From Sordariomycetes sp. S80-01Y (taxonomy: Eukaryota > Ascomycota > Sordariomycetes): DNA of 64,000 bases. The notes under the pieces were generated by a model. It was not told the origin of the DNA and did not search any database. It saw only the letters and a program-made list of their open reading frames with translations. Each line of letters opens with the position of its first letter. Position 1 is the first letter of the stretch. The stretch spans positions 3,658,001-3,722,000 of the forward strand of contig JAXQJY010000033.1 in the NCBI GenBank assembly GCA_037042185.1, read 5' to 3'. The translations under genes were made by a program, and so were the position numbers. Below are positions 21,255-33,184 of this stretch, piece by piece.

Positions 21255-22726
21255 ATGACGATGCTGGATCCAGTGCTTTCTTTACGGGCTGGGACGACTG
21301 TTGCGAGCCTGAACCGTCCATGGAGGTTTGCCCCAAGAGCCACATACCACCCAAACACCAACCCCGAGGGGCTGATCTCATTCGGGACCGCGGAGAACGT
21401 GAGTACGTGAAGCTCCTACAAACTTGGCGTATATTTCTAACCTTGTGCAGGCTCTTGTCACGGATGAGCTCGTCGAGTTTGCAAACAAACATGTGAGTGG
21501 TCCGTGGACCAACCCTGTACTCCTCGGCTACAACATCTCGTCCAGGTCAGCCTCACAAATGAGGACTTTCTCTACCGCGGAAGCAGCAATGGCGGTCCCC
21601 ACTTCAGGTCTGCCCTGGTACAGCACTTGAATGAATACCTCAAGCCTCACGCCCCAATTCAAGAAGATCAGTTGGAGATTTCTGGGTCGGCAACCACCAT
21701 GCACGACACTTTGGCGTGGGCAATTGCAAATTCCGGAGACAAGTTCCTGACAAGTCGGCCTGTGTATGGGCGTTTTGAACTGGACTTCTTCAATAAATCA
21801 GGAGTCAAGGTCGAGTACGCTGATTCTCACGCCGAAGACTGCTTTGATGAATGTGTGGTGGATCGTTTCGAGGAAGCTCTTGAGAGTGCGAAGTCTCGGA
21901 ATGTGAACGTGAAGGCCATTTTCATTGTGAATCCTCACAATCCTCTTGGTATCTCTTACTTGCTCCGAGCTTTGGGGGACAGCATTAATTGAAGCACAGG
22001 ACGATGCTACCCCAAGGAGACCCTCATTGCTATCATGCAGCTCTGCAAAAAGCACAAACTGCACCTCATAAGCGACGAGATCTACGCCTGCTCCGTCTTC
22101 GACTCGGTGGAACCAGGCGTTACCCCTTTCACGTCAATCCTCTCTGTGGACACGGACAAGTACATCGACCCGCGTTATCTGCATACGACATACGGATTAA
22201 GCAAAGATTTCGGCGCAGCAGGGCTCAAAGTCGGCGCTCTCATCACCAGAAGCCGATCCGTGCTTGAAGCTGTCAACAGCGTGGCCCGCTTCAACAGCGC
22301 TTCGGCGCCAAGTCTCTCCATTGGAACGGCCATGCTTCAAGACCGAGACTGGTGTCGCGCCTTCATCGAAGGAAACAGAAGTAAATTGGCAGCCGCTTAT
22401 AAGCATGTCACCTCTGGACTCGAAGAAATGGGCGTACAGTATCTGCCTGGCACCAATGCTGGATTCTTCGTGTGGATCGACCTATCACCCTTCCTGGACC
22501 AGAAAGAGCGCTTTCCGGAATTCGCGTTGGCGGAGAAGTTCAAGAGGGCGAATGTGTTTTTGCATCCTCAGGAGGAGCATTCGCTGAGGCCGGGATGGTT
22601 CCGCTTGGTATACACACAGGACCCCAGGACGGTAATCGAAGGGCTGCGGAGGTCAGTATGAGTACACTTCGCCCCAGTCCCAGTCCACTAACGTCCTCAT
22701 GTAGGATACAATCTGTCATTTCCTGA
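21255..22726 (+). CDS. PLP-dependent class I/II aminotransferase, ACC-synthase-like
   Basis: Five exons: 21255-21398, 21451-21492, 21546-21948, 22000-22651, 22705-22726, giving 420 residues. The fold-type I layout is complete: ENALVTDELVEF near 48-59, GSATTMHDTLAWAI (PLP phosphate region), the NPHNPLGRCYP motif near 190-201, SDEIYA at 221-226 (Asp222 contacts the PLP nitrogen) and the PLP lysine K265 in YGLSKDFG. It resembles the ACC synthase-like group, which in fungi is common in secondary metabolism and amino-acid modification; true ACC synthesis should not be assumed. The final micro-exon (7 codons after a CTAAC branch site) replaces a read-through end at 22661. The neighbour at 23035 encodes a secreted dioxygenase with no obvious link. 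Confidence 0.87.
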
Positions 22727-23034
22727 GTTAGCCAGGATTGTAGATGGTCCCGCTGATTGAAGGTCAATGGACACAGAAGAAAGGCATTATACAGAGCACA
22801 ACTTTAAACAAAAGACAGATAGATATCTGATATTTTCTTGAACTCAAAGCTATAGACCATGAGGGCTGGATTTATCCACCGAGATGCACACGGAATGTAA
22901 AACACAAGCAGACCCTGATCACTACGAAAGAAACCTTCTCGGCCGTCAATTCGACCTTTTTTCTTCGAGACATCATACAGATGTCAGTGGCAATCCTAGG
23001 CTACTTGTCGTGTCAGCAAGGCACTCTTCGGTTC
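22727..23034. other. convergent spacer
   Basis: The 3' ends of the aminotransferase and dioxygenase genes face each other here. I see nothing notable. Confidence 0.4.
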
Positions 23035-24338
23035 TTAGCGGCCGAACAGCAGCATTCCAACGGCACCAAAGAAGCCTGCAGCTCCAGCAGTTGTAGACCT
23101 CGAGGAGACGTTGGGCTGGTCGGTGGAGGAGGCCTCACCGGAGGATGCAGAAGCAGTCGCGGTCTCAGACGGCATCGTTCCACTGGCGCTGCCGTTTCCA
23201 GGAGGGCCATCGCCAGGAGGAGAGCCACCAGGGCCACCACCCATGCCGGAGTCAGGGTTCTCGACGCCGCCAGACTCGTACAAGAAGGCAGCAGGAGTGA
23301 CCTCGCTGGTGTAGGTCGTGTTGATACCAAAGGCCAACCAGGCGAAGATGCCCTCGGAAGCGTCGTTGCCAAGGTAGACGTAGTCCATGAAGGGATCAAC
23401 GCCATCGGTGTCGGCCTCCTCTGCGAGGATGCTGTCTTCGTCGTTGGTAGTCAGCTCCTGGGTGTTGCTGGCGTAAGGCTCGTTCTTCTCCACTGCGGTG
23501 ATGAGGTCCTGGTCGAAGAAGCTCTGTCCGACGTGGCTGGCGTACACTTCGTTGCCGAGGGTGTGGTTGGCGAGGAGGGTGGCGTTGGTGTGGACCATGA
23601 CGTGGATATGGGTAGCGCGGCCAGTGTAGTGTCCAGGGAAGAGCGAGTTGAACTGAGCAACACCGTCGGAGTCGGTAGGCTGGATTCCACGGAGGAAAGT
23701 GTTGTTGATGTTGGAGTCATCGTCAGAGTCTCCGTTGCCGTTGGCGACAACGCCGGAGTACACGCCAGTCGAGTTGCAGTGCCAGATCTCAACGTACACG
23801 TCGGGGACCGGCTCGCAGGTGTCGACGTCGATGACTTGGTAGTCGAGGGTGATATCGACTCCATCCTGAGTCTCGGTGACGTCCTGACGCACGTACTCGC
23901 CGCCAACATCTACACGGGTTGGGTTAGCCACGGAAAAGGGGGAAGCGACATTATCGAGGACTAACAGTAGGGGCCTTGGGTGACCTCAGGCGTCAAGACG
24001 CACGACGCATTGCCCGAGAACAGCTCAGAGGCAGGCGTGTTCTCCGTGTAGCCCAGCTCAGTCTCGTTGTGGGACTTGTTCAGGACATCGTCAACATCCC
24101 TCCGAAGCAAGCCCTTCTGCGAGCGAGCTTGCTCGACGGCAGCCGAACGCCGGGCAATGTTGCGAGCCTCAACGCCACGAGCCTGCAGCTTTTCGGCACA
24201 GTGGTCGAGGGAAGTCCGTCGGACAGCGTTGATGAAGGAGCGACGCTCGTGGATTTCTTCCGTCAGGTCATGGCCGGGATGGGCTTGAACGGTGCTCGCG
24301 AGAAGAGCACCGCATGAGGCAGCGAGCGAGAAGCGCAT
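23035..24338 (-). CDS. secreted intradiol ring-cleavage dioxygenase-like protein, probable GPI anchor
   Basis: Two exons: 24338-23966 and 23909-23035, giving 415 residues. A signal peptide (about 1-19, ending VQA) is followed by a helical region with several Arg pairs and then the intradiol dioxygenase domain: LTPEVTQGPYCYVGGEYVR, DVYVEIWHCNSTGVYSG and RATHIHVMVHT. Conserved Tyr and His residues that would bind Fe(III) are present (Tyr in GVYSG and His in HIHVMVH among them). Such extracellular fungal enzymes may cleave catechols or hydroxyquinols from lignin or plant phenolics, but many are untested. The C-terminus is a Gly/Pro/Ser/Thr-rich stalk ending in a hydrophobic tail (AAGFFGAVGMLLFGR), which fits a GPI signal. 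The intron donor is the less common GTTAGT. Confidence 0.88.
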
Positions 24339-26082
24339 GATGTTTCTCGGAATTGAAGCTTGTGAAGATGTGGAAGTTGATTATGGTGTTTATTGAGATA
24401 GAGATTGATACAACGAGGAAGACCTCCTATTTTATATGTAGCCCTCGGTCCGTCATGTTTGCGTAGACATACGTACGCGTCGTCAACTACATCTCGGTAG
24501 TCGCCCCGCCCAATGGTTTCAAACAACTGCTCAGAACCGACGCGGCGACCCCTAAGATTATCGCCGTGATGGATACAATGTGGGAGGCTTGGGGCCCGGC
24601 CAGCCTCGCTATGCCACCGGGAAGGGTCCCAAATGCAGTGTGGGGAGGTTAAACTACCGAGATGCGTACGTCAGCTAAAGTGGTTCCGATTCTCTAGAGA
24701 GGAGCTAATCAGAAGCTTGGGTTTATTAATGGAGCTGCGTTTCTCCATTTCCCAATGGCAAATGCCGTGATGTTGGTTGCGTTATGGGGCTAGATTCGCG
24801 GGATGTGGATATTCGGGTAAGTCGGCACTAGGTCGCGGTGGGAATCAGGGATAACTCAATGATGAGCCACGTTGACATGCTTGAAACGGTGGGCAGATTC
24901 AGCCGCGTCAAGTCCCGGAGAATAGACTAGCTCGAGTCGGACGATTCTCCGTCTTTGTGTGTTTAAACCGTTGTCGAGTCATTCAAGCTTAATGTGGATC
25001 AATTCAAGATGGTATATATCCGTGCCCGAGGCCTCTGTCCGCGCGTCCTCCAAAGCCACCCAGTCCAACGGGTTGGGCGTTGTATTGGACCGTATCATCG
25101 AGCAAATCGGGAAATGCGTGTATCGGCACGATGGGCCACGACGAGTCCCACCTCAGGCTTCGCCGATGAAGCCTCGCAGCATCCCAGATGTCTAAGGTGG
25201 CTGTGACGGCCAGCCTGTGTCGGGAAATATGGTTGAGTCTGGGCGAAGATTTCGCAGGTCAACAGTTACGCACGGATCTAGGACGACAGAATTTCCTGAT
25301 TTAGACAAATGATACTTCGGTATGATACCTGGCGGCTGAGCGTGTTGTCTGGCCGGCAATTAATTTTCCCGGCTGGACAAAGGAGTCAAAATTGCGGCAT
25401 GCCGTGGAGAGCTGGGGGTTGTTCCTTATCGCAATGTTGGTAGAGGCCTGCCATGCGATCTAAAGCTTGCCTTTCGGCGGTGTGCGCTTCTAGCTAGCGA
25501 TTGAATGATCGTGATTGTTGTCTCGGGCAATGCCCACGCTAAGTTGCAGTACGCGGACACAGCCGGACACCTCCTGATGTGTTGCATGAGAATGTACACA
25601 CAGCATTCAATGCTCCAACCGCAAGGGGCTTGCAGCGTCACATTCGGTTCTCGCGATCCCAGATCATGTTTCAATACAGTACGTACAATATGTGCAGACT
25701 TGACCGTGACCAACCCCTGATACTGTCTTGGCGAGGAACATACGGGTATGAATCCGCCACGGAGCTTGTCCTCAGTCGGTGTCTCCACTAACAAGTGTGA
25801 AAAGCTTCCCACTCAGCAGGGAAAGACGACTCAAAGTGAGAGTGGCTATTTGATCGGCATTGCCCGAGATGGCGGCCGAAGACCTTGACAACAGATCTCT
25901 GTGCTCAACCGGTGGGAGCTAGGCGTGCTAGGGCCGAAGCTAGAGAACAAAATAATGCTTCAAGCATCTCGAACGGTGAACACCATCAACTGTCTTTGTG
26001 CCGTCCCTTAGCATGCTGAGTACCCTGATCTGTCAGATGCTGCAATTGAAGTGTCCCAAGGCTCCCAGGATGAAGAGGCTAC
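24339..26082. other. 1.7 kb gap
   Basis: Only short unsupported ORFs (the longest is 128 codons on minus, 25426-25812, family not recognised). It contains the dioxygenase promoter; nothing else can be supported. Confidence 0.4.
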
Positions 26083-29000
26083 TCATAGGCTTTCGAGAAA
26101 ATCCAACCCTTTTACAAACTCCTCAATAAACACCTTCTTCCCTTGAAGCCCTGTTTTCTGATGATTCAGAGCCATCAACTCCTCAGTGAAACATTTGGGC
26201 GCTCTTTCGAAGACCTCTCGGTATGCTTTTCGGAGAACATGCTTTGTTATGCCCAGCACTTGCGCCAACTGTAGGAGACGTTTCCGGTGCAGCAATTTCC
26301 CGTCGGTGTCCATCTCACAACAAATTCGGGGCACACGTACGGAAGCTTTTTGAAGCGTACGTATCGTGTCGAAATCATGTTGACACATTCGCTGCGCCAA
26401 ATTCATTCTTGAGATTTGGCTCAGGGTACTTGTAACCGGCTGAGAGAGTTCATCAGAGAATAGAGGCGAGCGCTGTAGCAGTCAATCTTAGGTACCAAAC
26501 ACGTCAAGTAGACTCGAGCACTTACGTTCTGCTTCTGAGTCGCTTGCGACTTCAGAAGAGATTCCAGAATGTGTTCGAACCACGCTTGTAATAGATCTTC
26601 GTAGGGCAATGTCTCCAACTCGTGCATCTCGTCTTCCAGTATGCGGATAAACTCTTCCTCATCATCTAGAATATCGTCAATGTCCCTTGAGTCCAGAGCC
26701 GGAGCCTCGACTACCTGAAATCTGGAACCAAAGCTGGAACAGCACACGTGTGTCATTCCCAAGCATTCGTGTTTTTCTATCCGCACCAGTGCCAAAAGCA
26801 TCTGATGACTCGCTTCTGGGGCGCAGAGTTCGACGAGATGCAACCATTCCAATTTCTCAAGCCGACTATCCATACCGAGAGCGCCCAAGTTGTTAGGAAA
26901 TACCGCACAGCAGCCATAAGGGGCACATGAGCATCTGCAATGGTCCCTCATCAATGGGTCTGCACCACCCCTGAGCAACGACGTCCATTCCTCCTGGAGA
27001 TGTGAACCGTACACACCACAAGGACGAAAAAGTCGGTTGATTAGATGCAGCGGTGTATGCGCTCTAAAGTCTCGGTGATTCAAATCGACACCAGCGTCTA
27101 TCAAGGCCGAGGTCCGTTCGGATATGTCTTTTCTGCTGAGGCTTTGCGATAGAGGCCACAGGGCATTGCGTTGTCTGGAATCACGATACCCCGCCAAATC
27201 AAAGTCATGGTCTATCAGAAGCCGAATATGCGAAGCAAGTCTGGTAGATCCGATCAGTCGACCAAGAATTGTTTCGGATTGAAGTTCGGCGCCTGTTCCT
27301 TGCGGAACTGTCGCGCGTTTACGGTTGGGCGCGAACTCGCTCCCTGAGGCCAGGACATGGAGTTCGCTCGGCTCATTGATAGTGTTTGAAAGCTGCTTAT
27401 ACCGCACACTTAGAACCAGTTCATCCATAAGGTGGTGTATGCCGGCTTCAAATTTGCTTGAGCCATCAGGGGAGGGCTTGTCTGCTCTCATGAACCCCGA
27501 TATGGCCGAGAGACACAATTCGATCGCGGTAGGATACTTCCCAGCTTCACGAAGCCATTTGAGGCCTCTCAAAATAGTCTGCTCGTCGAGATGGGTGATG
27601 GCGCGGTGTGTCAGCCTGTCCCATAAAAGAAGAAAGAACGTGTCGTCAGCGCCTGCGTCGCCAGCTGCCACAAGAAGCGAGACGAGAACCTCGCCATCAT
27701 AGTAACGATCGCTGCGCCAGAGGAGCCAGTCGAAAGGACCCATCTCTAGTGAGTCTTTCACTTGAAGGCTATGGCCTGCCTTCACTAAAGCCTCCATTTC
27801 TTGAGGCGCGTATATGGCAGCAACGTGCAGAGGTGTTTGGCCAAAGGGGTTTTTGACGTCTCTTGGAGATGCGTTCGTTAGATACTCAATGTGTGAGAAG
27901 CTCGCCCCTTGAGCGATAGCTTCGTGGAGAGCGAAGCAATCGAGAGCTGGTTCCCCTGGACGCAAGATTACACGTTAGGCGAGGATTGCCACAGGGAGAA
28001 CAATTTTTGCGCACGCACCGCTTGTCATTCTGCGGACCACGGGCCAGATATCGAGGCAGGGAGATCTGCGGGTAGGATAATTTACGGTTGAAAGACATCG
28101 ACGGTAATGTGTGAAGGTTTCTGCGGCATCGGCGTCTATGGGGTCCGTTCCTGCCTCGAGCAGAGCTTGGGACAGTTCGAGTCCGAAAAAGTCGGGGGTC
28201 ATTGCGAAGATTGAGCCCATGATTCTGATGTTCCATCAATGTCCGTTACTGCAGCAGGTGCCAACCGTACAAAGATTATTGGAGTTACTTACAGAGACTG
28301 GTTCGAGTGGGCGAGGAGGCCAAGCTCCTTCGAAAGGAAGTGCAAAAAGTCAAGCATCCGTTGTGGAGAAGTGAAGTAAGGGGAGGACAAGCTTTTAGAT
28401 TCAATCTTGACGAAATTCTGCAGTTTCAAACGTCAGAATCTACATTCAGGATCGCTTATGATGGAAACAGACTTCAAGATAGTTCAGTCCAGCGGGGTTG
28501 ACGTGACGGCAGAATGTGGAGTCGCTTCGGGAGAGACTCTCCAGTTCGCTTTTCAATGATACGTACTGTTTCTCTGACAGTAGATAAATATCTTCAAAAG
28601 TTATGAAGCCAGGAGCTGAGTACGGCAAGATCCGCTCAAAGGAGAGGGCTGGTCGAAGAGACGAATTTCGGGTTCCGGCGCAGAGTTGGAATTGAAGCAT
28701 TACAGCCCAAGAGACGCCTAACTGAGACAGAGCCAGCCTCAGTGCGAATCCTCGCGTTGATTCGGTGCAAGATTCGTTGTCGCAGGTTGAAGCCAGCCCC
28801 GACCACGGAGTATAGTGCAGCCACCAGTAACCGCCGCCTGTTTGCTGTTTGCGGTGACAAGAGCAGGAACAGGGCCGTATCGAGCAATCTTGAGGTGGTC
28901 GTCGCCGCGGACTTTGATTGAATGTTTCGAGGGCCAAATCAACATCAGGAGGTCCGTTGCTTTGCCGACTTTGATCGTCTGTGCCGTCGCTCGAAACTAC

Positions 29001-29550
29001 GTTGTGCATGTCGTGTTGACGGGAGGTCTGGTGTACAACAAGCAGACGTGAGACCGTGGTTGGTATCATGAGAGTCGTGGTTCTAATATTTCAGCATCGC
29101 CAAACCTGACTGATTGGGACTTGGGAAGCCTTACGTATTCACAGACAGTTTGGCCGACTCTATTCGATCTCGCAACCGCCTAACATCTTGGTCCCAGGCC
29201 CGGAACTCGTACTTCCTCATCAACCTCGCAGATCCTTTCAAATCGAGCGTGTCGATATATCGCGACTTCATGTTTTCCAGCGCGCTGATCACGGCTTTGC
29301 ATTGTTTCTCGCAACCCTGGAGCAAGGGAGCGCCTTGAGGCCAGCACTGCTCGATCATGCCTGCGCTGGTGGTGAGCAATTCCATGGTAACGGTCAAGTT
29401 CTCAAGGTCGTCGGCCAGTTCACAGATGTCCTCTGGGGCCTCTTTGAAATAGTTGCGAGCATTGCGAATGGTTTTGGCGCCTTTTCTGATCTCGTTCGCT
29501 GCTTGGAGCAGGCCGGCTGCGCCAGCGACGGCACCAAATATCTCTGCCAT
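26083..29550 (-). CDS. large ankyrin protein with fungal STAND-type N-terminal domain
   Basis: Six exons joined in phase: 29550-29135, 29082-28473, 28417-28293, 28224-28019, 27955-26526, 26472-26083, giving 1058 residues. The start MAEIFGAVAGAAGLLQ opens a helical N-terminal domain (about 1-138) of the type found at the head of fungal NLR/STAND proteins (coiled, with a hydrophobic start). Around residue 210 is a CSCSCH motif, common in fungal ankyrin proteins. From about 470 come ankyrin-type repeats (GQTPLHVAAIYAP; DLNHRDFRAHTPLHLIN). There is no Walker A/B NACHT or NB-ARC region, so it joins a signalling-type N-terminus straight to a repeat domain. A role in non-self or stress sensing is inference. 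The exon 2/3 intron has the weak donor GTCTGT but a good CTGAC branch site. Confidence 0.78.
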
Positions 29551-30769
29551 GGTCGAATTGGAAAAGTAAACAAACGAGAAGAAGAGGACAAGGCGAGCCC
29601 AGAAAGAGAGATTCGAGACGACGTTGTCGTTGATGCAGGAGGGGGACGCCCCGCGAGAGCCTTGTGCGGCTGTGTGCCACATACCTTGAATACGTGGACG
29701 AACCAGCGTTGCAGCCGCCTTCTCATCAAACCAAGCACCCAATGGGACACAGTGTCAGATGTCTGGTGAGACGCAGAGAGCGCCTAGCTGTGGACGATTC
29801 GTACGAGTCATAGCTGGATATATCCTTCTAACACAGCCTCAAGGCCTAGATTCATATGGTAATACGGAGCAGGTCGATAAAGTAACTGATTGTTGGAAAG
29901 TACAAAGATCACCCCGAGAAGCTATTATTCAGTTCTCGATACGTTTCCAGATTAACTCTCGAGTCTCGGATGGCAGAGTCCCAGATGTATAAATCGTTTA
30001 TCAGCTATGTTTCGGCTGAATAGTAGACAAGGAGAAGTACTGCATTCCATTCCTATCAGAGATTCGATTGATTTCAATGCAATGTCAAGTTCCGATCATT
30101 ACCAGGTTCTAGAAGCCCGGAATCGACAGCAACGCCACAGGCTTCGCCTTGCTGTAAGTCTCATGCACGTAACAACCAACAGCGCAAGGGACTCAAGGCT
30201 GAACAGCGTGTTGTGCCCGTTCTAACATGAGTCTAGAAAGATCAACAATTCTACATTCTGATCGATTCAGTTGCTTCCCTTTGAGATACAATTTCAAAGA
30301 TTGTATGCGAAGCATTACGGGCGGATTTTACTTGTAGGACTCGGTTTCGCAGAGATCATTTTCTCAGTCTGCCCAGGAAGTTCAAACTCGAGGCCGCATG
30401 AACCCAAGGAAACTCTTCGAGCCGGGATGTCTTGACTAACAAATCGGACCCTCAATCCCCATGGCACTACCTCTTTTGATAGAAGATGTCGAAGCCCGTC
30501 GGTTTTCAATGATAAATTCCTGCTTGAGGGGAAGGTGAAAATGGGATGCGAGGTTACGGAAGACATCGAATCAGAAGGTATCGATCGGAAGTGAACACAG
30601 GGGTATTCTCGAATTAGTCGAAACAATAATCTAGTAACAAAAAGATTCCTGCCCGGGGTATGATCAGAAAACGACAGGCGGCGCTTCGCATTACCACATC
30701 CCTCCTCCTTTTTCCATTCCCCCCTCCTGCACTTCCCCTACAACAGCATGCACACTCCCATCTACTCAT
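29551..30769. other. 1.2 kb gap
   Basis: The ORFs are antisense or short. It includes the promoter of the ankyrin gene and the 3' end of the FAD oxidoreductase gene. Confidence 0.4.
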
Positions 30770-32245
30770 CTACTTCTTGAGGAGGTAGTTGTGGTTGCCG
30801 ACGGCCTTGTCGTAGATGGTTTCCAGGATACCGCGGACGGGCCTCCTCTTGCCGGCGCCGGTGCTCATGTCGGCCTTCAGCTTGTCGTAGACGGACGGAA
30901 GTCCCTCAGCCTTCCACTTCTTGCGCATCTGCTCGTAGATGTCCTTGTCGTAGATGGTCCAGAACTCCTCCTCGGTGTAGTAGGTGCGAGCGTACAGCAG
31001 CTTGGCGCCCAGCAGCTCGGCGCTGCGCAGCTCCAGCTTGCGGTTGAGGTCGTAGAAGGCCTGGGGGTCGGCGGGCCCGCGGCCGTAGACGCCGACGGCG
31101 AAGAGGCGCTGGTCCTGGATCTCGGCGACGCGCGGGTGGAAGCGCGAGGTCAGGCCGATCTCGCTGGGCTTCATGCACGGCGCCAGGAAGATCTGCAGCT
31201 CGGGCAGCGTGTCGTTGACGAACTGCACAAAGGTGTTGACGTTGCTAGCGGGGATGCCGAAGTCCTGGACGACGTACTCGGCCGCGAGGCCGGACTTGTG
31301 CAGCGCGTGGTAGCACGTGCGGCTGTCCATGAAGGGGTCCGCCAGGCGCCTCGTCAGCGCGTTCTGGGGCACGTGGAAGTGCGCAAAGGCCAGCTTTCCG
31401 CCCCAGAAGGCGCCGTGATCGTAGCGGAACAGGTAGTCGGACGTGTTCATGAAGACCTTGCTCGGCTTCTCGGGCGTGGGGTTGTCCTTGACCAGCAGAG
31501 CCTCGATGGTGTCCGCGAACCAATGAACCTGCATCTTCTTCAGGACGGGAGTCTGAGGCTTGTCGACGAAGCGGCCGTACATGACCACGATGCGGCCCTT
31601 GCGGAAGTAGACGCCGTCGATGAAGTGGATGCTCTCATCCTTGCAGGCAGCCTCGAACAGATCGTGAGCGGCACCCACCTCGGAGACCATCTGGAAGTCG
31701 ATCTGCACGTAGGGGGTCGCGGGGATGAGCTCAATGGTGCAGAGGGTGACGATGCCGAAGGTTCCCAAGCTTCCCGCTGCGTGCTCCATGAGATCGGCAT
31801 TGTGCGTCCGGCTGGCGGTCACCAGCTCTCCGTCACCGAGCACCATCTCGATATCAGAGATGGTGTTGCTGAAGAGACCGTAGCGGTACATGCTCGACTC
31901 GCCCGAGAAGCCGGAGAAGCCACCTCCGACGGTGATGCCCTTGAACTCCATGACGATCTTGGGGACGACGCCCTGCTTGAGACAGTGCTCGGCCAGCTGG
32001 TCCATGGGCACCTTGGGCTCGGCCTTGACCGTCATGGTCTCCTTGTCGACGGGGAACAGGCGGTCCATGTCGCTGGTGTCGACAATCTGGTCCTTGGTGA
32101 AGCTCAATGGCCGCGTGGAGGAGGTGGAGCCATGGTAGACGCGGAACTGCTTCTTGTTGTCGTGGAAGTACTTGACCTGCTCCTGGATGCGGGTGACCGC
32201 CTTGGAGTGGTCTTCCAGCATCTTAGCCGTGTGGTCGACAGCCAT
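30770..32245 (-). CDS. FAD-linked oxidoreductase, delta(24)-sterol reductase (DHCR24/Diminuto) family
   Basis: Single exon, 491 residues. The p-cresol methylhydroxylase-type FAD fold is visible: VDTSDMDRLFPVD and VPKIVMEFKGITVGGGFSGFSGESSMYRYGLF near 95-126, the region that cradles FAD, then DGELVTASRTHNADLMEHAAGSLGTFGIVT near 137-166. The C-terminal half, with HFHVPQNALTRRLADP and YGRGPADPQAFYDLNRKLE, matches DHCR24-like proteins. DHCR24 reduces the sterol side-chain double bond; fungal ergosterol synthesis does not need it, so fungal homologs may act on other lipids. A D-lactate dehydrogenase-like role is the alternative. Codon third positions are strongly G/C-biased, which leaves a 492-codon open antisense frame that should not be annotated. 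Confidence 0.8.
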   Translation of the reverse strand: MAVDHTAKMLEDHSKAVTRIQEQVKYFHDNKKQFRVYHGSTSSTRPLSFTKDQIVDTSDMDRLFPVDKETMTVKAEPKVPMDQLAEHCLKQGVVPKIVMEFKGITVGGGFSGFSGESSMYRYGLFSNTISDIEMVLGDGELVTASRTHNADLMEHAAGSLGTFGIVTLCTIELIPATPYVQIDFQMVSEVGAAHDLFEAACKDESIHFIDGVYFRKGRIVVMYGRFVDKPQTPVLKKMQVHWFADTIEALLVKDNPTPEKPSKVFMNTSDYLFRYDHGAFWGGKLAFAHFHVPQNALTRRLADPFMDSRTCYHALHKSGLAAEYVVQDFGIPASNVNTFVQFVNDTLPELQIFLAPCMKPSEIGLTSRFHPRVAEIQDQRLFAVGVYGRGPADPQAFYDLNRKLELRSAELLGAKLLYARTYYTEEEFWTIYDKDIYEQMRKKWKAEGLPSVYDKLKADMSTGAGKRRPVRGILETIYDKAVGNHNYLLKK

Positions 32246-33184
32246 CTTGACTCTGTACCTGTGGTATGAACGTGTGAGGAGCTGGAGGAATGGAGGAGTG
32301 AAGCTGAAAATTGAGGTCTCGAGTGAAATGACGAGGTTGGCGCAACGCGTCGCTTATGCAACCGCTGCCGCTGCGCCGGCACCCATCCGAGGCTGTGCAT
32401 AACTTAGTCTCTGGGCGGCTGAGGACTGCATAATTCATGGAGCTCCGCAGGGGGTGCGTAAGCTTAATTGTGCCGCCAAGACAGGCGCCCTGTAAGTCGC
32501 ATCACGGACACCCGTTTCTTCACTCCACGTCCTCCCTATACATAAAATGGGCAGCAATGATAGATGTGCTGTTATGCCATGTTCCAATCCGCCGCTCCAT
32601 GGCGAAATTGCCAGGTTATTCATATGTTGACCCCGGCACCCTGGAATGTTGAAAAGGGGCTCGGTTGGGGGCGTGACCCCGAATGTCCGAGCGTTCCGGA
32701 ACACAGGTTGAACAGCAGCATCTCACGAAAAGCACCATCATACTCTGATAGTGCAGTCGTGTAACGGACGGGTGCTCGTATCAGCAGCACTATTTCTATC
32801 TGTAACTCACACAGCCTTAGCCTTTTCCCATCTCGAGTGTCAAGGCAGATGGCAATGTAGCCCATAAACCAAGTTCGCGTGCGTGACCGTCGACCTAAGA
32901 ACTCCTCGCGTCCGAGAACTTACAAGCCACAACCGTGGACAAACCCAGGCTTCTCGTCTAGCAGCGATGAACCTATGAGGACATGTCCAATTTAAAAGGG
33001 CAGTCCGGAAGGGAACCTCGTTCACGTCTGCCAAAGTCAATAACCATTCGCCAAATGACAATCTGGTGAAGATCAGCATAAAGCTGCATCGCACCCTGGT
33101 ACACAAATCGCACTCATCATTATATATCATGCCATATACTCGCACGTAACTAGCCAAAATCATCAGTCATGTCGTTAAAAATCA
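32246..33184. other. intergenic, 0.9 kb
   Basis: Upstream of the FAD oxidoreductase gene and downstream of the DUF3824 gene. No motif or coding region could be supported. Confidence 0.4.

Noticed and set aside
22981-23964. 327-codon plus-strand ORF
   Set aside because: Antisense to the intradiol dioxygenase gene.
30791-32269. 492-codon plus-strand ORF
   Set aside because: It mirrors the DHCR24-like gene; high G/C at third codon positions keeps the opposite strand open. The translation (long runs of Val/Asp/Gly/Leu) is typical of antisense artefacts.
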